A program made the translations under genes and the position numbers. From positions 6,874,476 to 6,938,475 of the forward strand of contig CM060121.1 of the NCBI GenBank assembly GCA_030522415.1: 64,000 bases of DNA, in the 5' to 3' direction. Source of the stretch: Channallabes apus. Taxonomy: Eukaryota; Chordata; Actinopteri; Siluriformes; Clariidae. Positions 24,602 through 35,300 of this stretch are shown here, piece after piece. The first letter of the stretch is position 1. Each line of letters opens with the position of its first letter. The notes under the pieces are model-generated. The model did not search any database and was not told the origin of the DNA. It saw only the letters and a program-made list of their open reading frames with translations.

Positions 24602-27600
24602 GGAGATCCCCTAAATTGGATTGTTGCTTAGCTCTAAGCCCTCTTGTTCTCTAAAGGGGCGTGGCTTTGCAGTGTCTTACTGCATATACATAGACACAGA
24701 AATGGCACATTTGGAAGAGGAGTGCTATAAATGGAATCGGAGGTTAAATAAAATACATTATCTTTTGTATAAAGAGGTACTTTGTATTTTAGCTGGTGTA
24801 TTAAATGACATTTCGGGGGAGTTCTGTGACTTGTGTGTTAACGTCTTTGAGACGAAACTAGAAAAGACTAGAAAATGAATTCCAGTTGACGTGAACACAG
24901 GATACAACAGCAAATAGAAATGAAATCATTAAGAAATAAACTTATTTCCTGAATGAATCAAGAACAGAATAAGAAGAAGGTTTGTTTGTTTGCGGCTGTG
25001 TGGACTTGACCCGACAGAAACACAACCGCGGCAGTCGCTGTTAACTCAGTGTTAAGGAATTTCCAAAATCCGCCTTACTGGGAAACAAGTCATTTGAGCA
25101 TCTGAGCAGAACATACTGTAGTTTAACTGTAAAAAAAAGAAAAAGAAAAAAGTATAAATGACATTAACATCACTTCAGCAAAAAATTAGGAAATGGTTTG
25201 GTTTTTTTAGTCACATTATTGAGTGTTTGAGCATCAGGATTATAAATCCTACGGTAGTTTAGGGCACAGGATAAGCAGGATGACCAGGATGGACAGCAGT
25301 GCACTTGTGTCAAAGTAAATTCTAAACAAGTGTGGAGGTCTGTTTATTCATTTATGTAAGATTATAATCTCACATCCCTTTCCAACTAGGGTTTAACTAT
25401 GACTGGTTGAGTGTTTTTCTTTGGAGTTGATAACGCAACCTCATACACTGTAGGGAAATGAATAAACTACAGTACTTGGTATAAAATAACAAAGGATAAA
25501 GTTCACTTTTATTTTCCCCAAGGTATTTTGGGGTTGTCCTTTTTTTTTGTTGCTTTTTTAAAGGTCCCACGATTATTTCTTTAACACGTAAACATAAGTT
25601 CATGAGCTCACATTAAGTGTGTGTTTATGCTCCAGCTGTATTACTACACAGATAATGCATTATTTCATACCTCAAACTCTTCCTTTAAATGCACTGATTC
25701 AGTGTCAGGATTTCCAAGGCATGGGATGTTCTTATATGAGGTCATCATCTATCCGTCCATCCATCCAGGAGACAAGACAAGGCCGGGACGATGAGGGAGA
25801 ATGAGACCTACAGTTGACCTCGACATACTGTACAGTACAAAGCATTTCGGCATATAAGCGAACAAACTAAGCCGAACCGAATGCTGGATAAGTTGAGAGT
25901 ACAAGCGGGAACCGTTCAAAACGTGTTAGTGTCAGGGGAAATCAAGCCAAGCGAGTTTATGTAGTTGGAAATTGGTAATACTGATAATATTATTGGGTGG
26001 CTGGAGCGGATTATCTGCATGTACATTATTTCCTTTAGGAAAATGTGTTTCACAATACAACATTTCAACCTTAAATTCGTATACCAAGGTAGCACTATAT
26101 ACTATACTATACTATATAAGTCCCGATATATACAGTACTGTTACTACAGAAACCTGTGCTTTGCCTTGCAGGCAGCACTACGGTCCAATCAGATTTAAGA
26201 ATTTCATTTTTAATCATAAATGTGCTGTATATGTATGTAGGCAGCATGCAGGGCAGTATGTGATATGTGACATTTGCCAACAATTAGCCAGTTACTGGAG
26301 CTGTTTAACTAGTTAGCTGATTAGTTTTGAGTAAACTGTTGGATGAAATAAATACCTAGAACTGAACACATACAGTACCTTGATTACATGCTGTCATGTT
26401 AACATAGTAAACATTGTTAAAATGCTAAGCAAATATCGCAACTCCAACATGGTTTTACGTGACTCTTTTTTCCTTTTTCCTTCAGTTCGGCTGCAACTCC
26501 AGGCGACTTCAGTGGGAGAGGTGGTCATTAAGGGTATCTCGACTAATCGCTACCTCGCGATGAGTTCTGAGGGGAGGCTTTTTGGAACGGTGAGTCAACA
26601 AAGAACACTGAAGGGTGCTTGGAGGAATAAAACACTTGGACGATGTGGAGAAGAAAATAACCAATAACAGAGTGATGTGATGCAACTAAAGTGGACTTAC
26701 TGTACTGCTGCACCGCGAAATGTACCATTCATTCATTCATTCATTCATTCATTCATTTTCTATACCGCTTAATCCTGTGTTCAGGGTCGCGGGACGAAAT
26801 GTACCACTTATTAAAAACTGATTTGTTTCATTTATCCACCTACAGTTGTGTTTAATAAGGATGACATGTTGATACATGTTGACACATTTGGTGTAAAAGC
26901 TGTAAACAGTAATTTCCACACTAGGCTGTTTTTATTATTTTTGGAATGTATTTTGATTTAACACACAAATACCCCATTTCTTTAACATTCGTTGTCACCA
27001 GTAACACATTTACACAAATTAGGACTCCTTGCTTGGAATCACAGTAAATCACAGACATCCCGAAAACCAAAATCATAGGAAAATTACCAACAGTCTGGTA
27101 GTTAACAGTTTCCTGTTTGTGGTTTGCCAAGTGTTTCACCAGAAAGCATGTTGTTCTTGAGAACGGTGCGTGTGCACTAGTTATTCATTTGTGATGGTAA
27201 GCAGTGGCTGCTGTGAACATGATGCTTAACCACGCACACACACACACACACACGGATAGAGTAAAATAACTTCTTCAAGTTAAGACACTTAATAAAAGAT
27301 GTAATCTACTGTATATAACCAAAACAAAGGTTTTGTCTGTACGTTGATCAGAACTCACGCTTTCAACGATATCTTGATGTTTGATACATTGGAGGACCGG
27401 AAACCAGGTTCAGTATACAGTATGTCTCTCTGTCTGTCTGTTCAGCCTGATTTGGTCATGGGATCACGCAAAACTGGCTGGACAGAATTTAATAAACCTC
27501 TTTCAGTATTTGCCTAAAGTTACTGTAAACTTTAGAGGGGGAGTTATGAACAATCATGTGTCAGATTATAAAACGCAAGTATAAAACTGGGCATGCGTCA

Positions 27601-30007
27601 AACTGTGGGTGCTTCTTAAATCCACCGCTGGACACAATTTACTGTAACTTTGGTATTAGTTAATATTAATAGACAGATTTAAAAATGTCCCTAATCATTG
27701 ACATAGTTACGTTTTCTGTGTGAAGATTTAATAATTCGAGCTTTTGGAAGGAGCCTCCAGTGCCAGTTTGTGTTTTTGTTTTGGTTGTTTTTAAATAATA
27801 GTTAAAAAAAATAAAATAAAACAAATAAAAGTTTATAGCTGTTCTAACATTCCGAGTTTTACGTGTATTAACCTGTTTCAAGTTTAACCACATTAAATTA
27901 AAAGCTAAACTAATCATAATCTAATGGAAGAATTGCTGTGGTTTCCGAGGAATAAAACACTTTGTGTGTTGTTTGAGAGCATTGCTAACTATTAATGATG
28001 TAGATCTTTCAGCTATTGTGGTGATCAGTTTATCTATTTATGAATTTTAAGAGAAAAGTCTCATTTCTGGAGATAAGAAGATAAACAGATTGAAGTACTT
28101 TTCAAACCCTTGTCTTTTAATTTTGATGTAAAAACTGTATTAAAATAAGCTCAAGGGGTAAAAACTGACATACTGTAAACCTGGAATTTACGTTAACTGG
28201 ATTTTTTTACACATTTATCATTTGTACTGACTGTTGTCTATATACGAAAACATTTATCACATTTTTGTGTCGAATACAGAGGAACCAATGAACTTTCAAT
28301 ACTCTTCGTGCTTAGTCATCATGACTGATGTGGTTTACAGTGTAGCAGATGCACCTCGTTACAAAAACAAGGACCAAACATTGTGCTTTTCTTTTCGCCA
28401 AACAGCAACAGCTGCTTCATCATGGCTTCAGGTTGTTATTTTCTTTTGAACACGCTGTGTGTTCTGATAAGCCAAGCCGGTCTTTTTTTTAAAGGTATTA
28501 TTTTTATTGATCATTATACAGGTTTTTTTTATTGATCATTATACAGTACTGTAGATAATTTATGGTCCTACCAGAAGATTTGCTCAATGTATTTTTATAC
28601 TTTATTAATATTATACTTTGAACAAAACATTTTTTTCACTTTTAATAAAAAAAATTAGACATTTCACTTTTTTAAAAATGACAATTGTCCATATTTAATT
28701 TAGATAACTGAGACAAATTAATTTCCAAGCCAAAGACCAAAATTATCAAAACGATCAAAGGTACAATTTTAAATCGTAAAATTTTCGTTTCTTCAAAATT
28801 AGATATATGTTAAAGGTTGAAACATTTAAACAATACTTTCCAATTTTTTGCTATTTTACATTAATGTGTATTTAATTTACAAAATTGGAACTTTTACTAA
28901 CCAAGTATTAAACTAACAAAAGTAAAAAAGTAAACGCATTTTTATAATTTATAATTAAGCAAACAATTAAAAATAGATATTATTACAGAATTATTAACAA
29001 TTATCTTAATTTCTTCATCCACACACTTGTATTGTACTCTTTGCAGTCATTGTGCATAAACAAATTTAGAAACATGGACAGAATTCTGGCTGGAATTTAA
29101 ATCACAGGTTTACATTACATAATACACAAAAAAAAATTAAAATCTGTGACTTTTAAAGTAAAATGTTTACACAGAGACAGTATGTCTTATTTTCCAGAAT
29201 TATGAATGTGACTTAGTTTCTTCACAAACATCTATCTTTTTTTTTTTATTTTAATTTTTTTAATAAACCACAGCTCAAAGGTTAAAGGCCATGGAGGAAG
29301 AATCTGGCTTTAATTAAAGTCTCCTCAAATACACATGTGGATGTAGTTAATTTTGTCTGGAGTCTGGGTGGACACAACAGTGATGTTGTTGATTTAAGTA
29401 TTAAATAAATATAAAACTTAAGTTTAATGTTAAAATAAAGTTTCTCAGTTTCAGATTAAAAAAAGAGAATCTTTTTTTTTTAAAGTTAAATTAGGAAAAA
29501 CTAATTTGAAATCCTTTTCCATTGATTAATTTTATTGTCTTGTAAAGCTTTATATTAAACAACAAGGTAATGTACATCTTATGAGTGTGTGAGCATGTGC
29601 TTCAGTAACTGATACTGCGGTACTAAAAAAAAAAACTTCACTTTGGACCAATTGTGTACATGACTTTTGTTATAGATATTGTAAAAATTACAGAAAACAT
29701 AAATATCACAATACGTTATGTATTATGTACATTAAGCTTTAATTACAGTAATTGTTTTATATATTACAGCTTGGTTAAATTAAAAGTATTAACAATAGTT
29801 CCATTTTTCTTTCTAACTCAGAGACGAGCAACAGATGAATGCTATTTCTACGAGCGCCTGGAGGCGAACAACTACAACACATACAGATCACGTAAATACC
29901 CGAACTGGTATGTTGCGCTAAAGAGGACGGGACAATACAAGAGCGGAGCGAGCACAGGACCTGGTCAAAAAGCTATCCTCTTCCTCCCTATGTCAGCCAA
30001 GAGCTAA
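19131..30007 (+). CDS. fgf2: Fibroblast growth factor 2 (3 exons)
   Basis: FGF2 is a heparin-binding growth factor that signals through FGF receptors; it is exported without a signal peptide and also acts in the nucleus. Exons: 19131-19296, 26486-26589, 29822-30007, giving 151 aa (human 155). The split phases (1 and 0) match the three-exon FGF plan. Seen: KEPKRLYCKNGGYFLRINPDG in exon 1, KGISTNRYLAM in exon 2, and in exon 3 DECYFYERLEANNYNTY, SRKYPNWYVALKRTGQYK and GPGQKAILFLPMSAKS, the C-terminal heparin-binding region and end nearly identical to mammals. No signal peptide is present, as in the family. The ATG at 19131 fits the known start MA-G-I-TLP. Intron 1 (7.2 kb) contains a full Tc1 transposon. 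Plus-strand poly(A) signals occur at 30954, 32091 and 32199. Confidence 0.97.
19835..20020 (+). mobile_element. tRNA-derived SINE, second family, diverged
   Basis: Contains a tRNA-like head with GGTTAAGGCTGTGGG and a B-box-like GGTTCGAGCCCC, then CCAAGTTGCCACT and CCCTTAACCCT. The same family is better preserved at 40085-40276 (minus strand). Confidence 0.6.
20722..20985 (-). mobile_element. Ancient SINE copy
   Basis: Heavily diverged reverse copy of the main SINE family; AGCCTATTTTAGGGAACTCAGGGCA and the GTAGAAGGAAATTGGAGTA stretch are recognisable. Confidence 0.6.
21215..21525 (-). mobile_element. Ancient SINE copy with head
   Basis: Diverged reverse copy; the right end keeps the head (ACCCTGGAGGTGTGAGGCAACAGTGCTAAC..., in plus sense), and the body is barely recognisable. 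Confidence 0.5.
22676..24293 (-). mobile_element. Full-length Tc1-like transposon
   Basis: A 1,618-bp element bounded by inverted ends that read AGTGGTGTGAAAAA at the left and the inverse of CAGTGGTGTGAAAAA at the right, with TA on each side (22674-22675, 24294-24295). Ends of about 200 bp are inverted copies of each other. It carries one intact transposase gene on the minus strand. It lies in fgf2 intron 1, opposite to fgf2 transcription. Confidence 0.95.
22894..23916 (-). CDS. Tc1-like transposase, apparently intact
   Basis: A single uninterrupted frame of 340 aa, the usual length for fish Tc1 transposases. It cuts the element out and reinserts it at TA. Seen: N-terminal paired-like helix-turn-helix region (residues about 1-110) with SGKGYKAISKAL and a GRP motif at 59-61; the catalytic triad D153 (LWTDETK), D244 (LQQDND) and E279 (PNPIE-like DLNPIEM), with exactly 34 residues between the last two, the DD34E signature of Tc1; and the GGGSVMVWGCF block. 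No stop or frameshift is visible, unlike the other Tc1 copies here. Whether it is active cannot be told from sequence alone. Confidence 0.93.
   Translation of the reverse strand: MPRSKEIQEQMRTKVIEIHQSGKGYKAISKALGLQRTTVKAIIHKWQKHGTVVNLPRSGRPTKITPRAQRQLIREATKDPRTTSKELQASLASIKVSVHDSTIRKRLGKNGLHGRFPRRKPLLSKKNIKARLNFAKKHLNDCQDFWENTLWTDETKVELFGRCVSRYIWCKSNTAFQKKNIIPTVKYGGGSVMVWGCFAASGPGRLAVIDGTMNSTVYQKILKENVRPSFRQLKLKRSWVLQQDNDPKHTSKSTSEWLKKNKMKTLELPSQSPDLNPIEMLWHDLKKAVHARKPSNKAELQQFCKDEWAKIPPERCKRLVASYRKRLIAVIAAKGGPTSY
24294..26485. other. fgf2 intron 1, right part
   Basis: Intron sequence. It holds a SINE fragment at 24463-24556 (plus strand) running into a (TG)n block at 24557-24599, and nine TACTGTA/TACAGTA motifs, two of them joined as TACTGTACAGTA near 25826. 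No exon or open frame of interest. Confidence 0.55.
24557..24599. repeat. (TG)n microsatellite
   Basis: About 21 TG units replacing the TG-rich part of a SINE fragment. Confidence 0.85.
26728..26794 (-). mobile_element. Strongly 5'-truncated SINE insertion
   Basis: Only the last 67 bp of the SINE family are present, from (ATGA)n to the GGGTCGCGGG region, yet it has a perfect 12-bp target duplication CGAAATGTACCA (26716-26727, 26795-26806). It is a genuine short insertion, not a relic of a longer copy. Confidence 0.88.
26807..29821. other. fgf2 intron 2, main part
   Basis: AT-rich intron with no recognisable transposon, exon or open frame. A short CA run lies at about 27233-27254. TACTGTA/TACAGTA motifs occur eight times. 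Confidence 0.55.
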
Positions 30008-32329
30008 ACTTCCTCTGTGTGAGTTTTTCATTTGTTTATGTGAAACCGAATGCCAGGCGAGAATATGGAGAATTAATCTTTTTGGGATTTTAATAACGTT
30101 TTTTTTTCCCACAAAAAGAAATGTTGGGCCAGATTCAGACAAGAACCTGAGTTACTTAAAAACTTTTAATTTTCAGTGCTTAACCTGCTTATCACTAATG
30201 AATCATTTTAGGCCATTAATAAGTGATTGCAACTTGTGAATTTTTTTTTAACTCATCATTTTGTCTGAGATTTGAATAGAAATGTTGACAAACTAAAGAG
30301 GTTCATTTAAAATACATGGAGTTAGATCTGTCCATTTGTTAGCACAAACTTTTTAGTAATAGGCATGGGTTCATCTGTATATAAATTTAATTTACTAAAA
30401 AAAATATATATATATTGTAATAACAAAATAATTACATTGGAACTAAGTTCTAGTGTTCAGTTTTATAATTTAATAGTTTTTTTTTAAAATAAGTTTAAAA
30501 TTATTTTCAGACATTTTATTAAAATTTTATCATTGGAACTTAAGTGTTGTGTTATAAAGTCTAAAACATTAACCAGAAGTGGGTACTGAACACTGAACAA
30601 AACATTATCATCCATGATTCACCATCTGCAGCCAATCAGTAAATGAGGCCACCAGGAAATACTTCATCTGTAATCTCAGCCTGGAGCTCTGTGATCTTCC
30701 GTTTCCCCGCTCATTGAGACACACGGATGAATGAAATTCAAAGCTGTCGTACCATTTAAAAAAGGGTCTCTGAAACTTTCCATCAGTTTTCAACAGCCAT
30801 TTTAAAATATTTTCAACAATGGATGTTGTGGCTACTAGTGGAAAGGTTATTATTTTTTAATACAATTTGTTAACTGTATCTATTTATTATATTGCTAATT
30901 CATAAACATTAACATCAAACTTAACTTACAAGCTTAACATACAATTTTAATGTAATAAAATCAATGTAACATTATTCTACATGTTACATAACATTATTCT
31001 ATTACATAATCAAATGCAAATATTGCTAAAAACATTGAAACAATGACAAATTTGTAAAACAATTATTTAATGGGCAGATATGTAGGAGTTTTGTTTTTTA
31101 CATTCATTTTTTAAAGTTATTTTCAAAGTCCTGTTTTAAGCCTCTTGAAGTTTATGACTGCAGCTCCTGTACATTTTATCGAATGTCAAGACTACATAAT
31201 GTGAGTTTAAAAGACGCTGCTTCTCTCTACAGTATATACAGTATCTTCCTTTCTAGCTTTTAGTGTGTAAAGATCAAATTATGCTGTAAATGAGATTTTA
31301 TGTGAGAAAAAAACACTATTGTCAATGTTTGTATGTATGTATGTAGTTATACTCTAACGGTATTGCAATAGAACATTACTTGATATGACTGTATATACAA
31401 TATAAATATTAAATACTTTATTTAAGTCCAAATATTTCAACAAATTACTGATTTCCTGCTTAATTTTAACAAGTTTTAAGAATTATGATGAATAACGTCC
31501 ACATTATTAGTTCTCCTTTAATGGGAAAGTGTTTTAATATCAGGTATTTAATATCAGGTATTCATAGAATTTTTTTGGAGAAAAAAGTTACATTACAAAC
31601 AAATCACATGGACTTTCACATAATGAAAAAGTCACAGCTCACAGTGTTAGGTGCTGCTGCTATTGACGTGAGTCTTTCCATAAAGGTTAAACAATTGTCT
31701 TCTCACCTTTTTTATATGCAGTTTTATATACAGGCTTACATTTCTGTATGTAGTGTACTGTATCTGTCCTTTGAATTAAACCTTACTATAGATATAATAA
31801 CTTATATGAATGTAAATTCAATTTATATGACATACAGTTTGACAGAATTTCAGAGCTGCTGTTAAACATAAACAAACAATCTTGAAAAAAAAAAATTTTT
31901 TTATTGAAAAGTGAAAAAAATAGTCTCCTTGTTTATTTATAAATTTTGGCCATTTGGATTCAATGGAAAATGATAATTGAAAAATCTTAAATAAATATAA
32001 CAAAATCAATTCATGCTTGAAAAGATAAAAAGTAAATGAGTTTAATATAATGCAACTGTAATATATGTAAGTTATGTAACACGCTTCTACAATAAAAAAG
32101 ATGCCTTACAAAAACAAAAAACAAAAGAAAACAACAGCAAAAACATAAAAGAGAGAAATGGCATCCGATATCATTAATCTTTCCAATCACTGTATTATAA
32201 TAAAGTCTATTTGTAATTTGAATGATTTTGAATTGATATTTAAATGTGAGAAATGTCTCTTCATTTAATCCTTCTATTAAAAAACCCTCTGTGAAAACAG
32301 CCACTTGCATCTTCAGCACACTGTGATAT
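30008..32329. other. Convergent 3' region between fgf2 and nudt6
   Basis: Very AT-rich sequence between the two stop codons, which should hold both 3' UTRs. Plus-strand AATAAA occurs at 30954-30959, 32091-32096 and 32199-32204. On the minus strand AATAAA occurs at 31900-31905 and again overlapping the nudt6 stop codon (32329-32334). If the distal plus-strand sites and the 31900 minus-strand site are used, the two mRNAs overlap by a few hundred bases. No open frame of interest. Confidence 0.6.
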
Positions 32330-35300
32330 TTATTTATACCGCTCAGGAATTTTCCTGTGATAAAGCTGATAGACTAATCCGGTATACATGGCAGGCAATT
32401 CCTCCATACTTAGATCGATGTTGTGGAATCCATTTTCTAGTCCGTACAGAAGCAGTTTGGTGATGCGGCTCGTTATGGGCGTAGCGTCACTAATTTTGGC
32501 CAATTCAGCCAAATCCATCCACTCGCAACGTAAACACTCGTGCTTGCAGAAGTTAATCTCATATGTTACTGGAGCTAGACGGCAGATCAGATACATATCT
32601 GAGTTTCCAAATGTGCCAGGGTGGTGGTGCTGCTGACGAATACTCAGCAGAGATTGGAATTCAGATCGGATGCCAGTTTCCTCTAAAACTTCACGGACAG
32701 CAGCGTCGCCTAATTTTGGGGAAAATAATGAAAAAACAAAAACAAGTGATGATTAACAAGTCTACACTACACAAGTCTATTTATATCAATCAGTGAATAT
32801 TTTCAGGTGATATACATATACTATACTGTATAAATCCAGGAGTTGGCAAATCAGTAGTCCAGAGACCTGACTAACTTAAATATTGTGTAGGAGTAGGTTC
32901 TGACACAAAAAAAAATAAAAAATTCAAAGAATTCTTAAAACGAATTTACAATTCTGTTTGTTACCATTAGTCTTATTCACTTAACTACTGACCCTGTCCA
33001 GGGTGTACCCCGCCTAGTGCCCGAAGTCTCCTGGGATAGGCTCCAGGTCCCCCGCGACCCTGAACACAGGATTAAGCGGTATAGAAGATGAATGAATGAA
33101 TGAATGAATGACTTAACTACTGTAGCTAACAATGTTTGCTAACATTCTTTAGCTCATTCAATCATGTTTCAGGGCAACGCAACTAATAATTATATATTAG
33201 TTATATAATTATTATAATAATTATATAAACTAATATATATTCTGTAATATATATATAATTATATAAAAAAATTATATAAAACATAAAAAATATGTTTAAT
33301 TTTATAATCTTGTTGTATACTAATTCATGTAATATTATATAATATAAATTATAATGGATCACCTTCTCTGTATGCACTTATACTTGTTAACAAATACAGA
33401 ATTTTCAGGTCCAAAACCACATTGCCATTTCCTAAATACTGTATTATAAAACCATTTAGTGTTAGATAATGACATTTATTTTAATAATTAATAACTTCAC
33501 ATAATTAATAACTTCACAACTTCACACTATCACCAAAAGTCAAACGTCCAAATGGTAATTAAGCAGCAAGTTTATACTCAAGTGGGAAGCAGGAAATTGT
33601 TTATCACTTGCGTGTCAGATATTGTTTGTATAATTTTTTAAGGAGGTCAAAGCTACAAACAACCTCTAAATATTTGGATTTGAATGGAGTTATATCTTAT
33701 CAGTGAGCACCATAACAAATTGGACAAACTACTTTTCAAATTTAAATAGGTTTAATGATTTTCAATATATAATACTGAGAACTATTAAACATTATTAATT
33801 ATTAATACCTGTTTTAAGCAACAAGTAGTGAAAATCAAATAATATTTTGGTAAAGGTTAAACATTTTCATGTGTCACTTGTGATGCTTACCAATATTTTC
33901 ACTTGGATTTGACAAACCACCAGGAAACTTCCACATATTCTTAGCCTGAAACAAACAATGTTGTATTGAAAAATGTTTTAAAGAAATTGTATTACTAGCA
34001 TAGACATAGCAACTTATTTCAAATTTCTTTAATATTTTTATTGTGTTTTTGCAAACTTAGCATATGCGACTCATTTATTTCAATGCATTCAACATAGAAA
34101 TATTAACTTTATATTTTTTTGTTAAAAAACCTGTTCTACTGATGTGTGTAAACATGTTTATTAAGTCATATTTAACATCAAACAAAAAAGTGCTGCTAGT
34201 TATAAACTGTACTTTAGTTCTTACTTGAGTAGTCTTTTTCATTTACATTTTAATGCTTTTTTCTAAGTTAACGGTATGTAAATTTGTACTTCTCTTCTTT
34301 GTTTGATTTATTTTCTCTTATATGAAACTATAAAAAGTATTTTTGTTTGGAAACAAAGTGTTTTGTATTTTATAAAGCTATGGACTATATTAAATTTTTT
34401 CTAATATGAACATTCTCCAAAAATAACCTTTTATTCTTTTAGACAAAGTTTTTATTTATTTGTGTAATTGCTTTTAGCAGCTTACTGTCATTAATTAATT
34501 AATTCATATAAATTTTTTCATTTTGATACTTCGAAACCTTTCTTTGAAGGCATTATAGCGTTGCAATAATTACACGTTGCAGTTATCAGACTATTTTTTC
34601 TTTATCAGAGTACTGTAAATTATATACATCTCATTTTCATTAACAGTACCTTAATATTAACTATTATTATTATTTTAGATGAACCACAGTCACAGCGAGT
34701 CACATGTCTTATAATGTGTATCTGTTTTGTGTTCCTGATTAGTTTCAGTAAGTCACCGTTGTGCATTGGTTACATTGTAACTGTGCTCTTGGTACTGTAA
34801 ATGGTCTTTATGAGGGTCCCCATATATATATTTTGGGATGTTGGTGTGTTTAGGAGCTGGCACGTCAGCCTAACCCAGACAGCCGATCACAGCTTCTTGT
34901 CCAGCTTAAAAGTGAGGACTACTCAATGGCCTCACATACAACACTCAAGATGGAGGCTAACATGACAATCTCCTCTGCTCAGCTCAAGATGCAGACTGGG
35001 AGAATGCCTTCACCATGTTCTAGTCAGTGGCAGACAAAGCAGCCTCCCTTGACAGTTTCCTACCAAAGGCTGATGGGGGAAGCCTCTAATGCCAAGATAA
35101 TGCCTCTTGCTAAAGGCTTATGAAAATGAATGAGGCAGCCTTTCCAACGATATCCATGTTAGATAATAAAAAAGGATCCTGTATCCAACCAGCTCTGACT
35201 CCTGACAGTGAATCCTCTGTCCCACAGAAGATGCCACTGTAGCTTACATCATCACCATAGATATCACCCTGCCCTGTCTTTGATATTGCTGTGTCACTCA

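Noticed and set aside
31485..31865. 126-codon plus-strand frame downstream of fgf2
   Set aside because: AT-rich, no recognisable domain, and lies in the expected fgf2 3' UTR.
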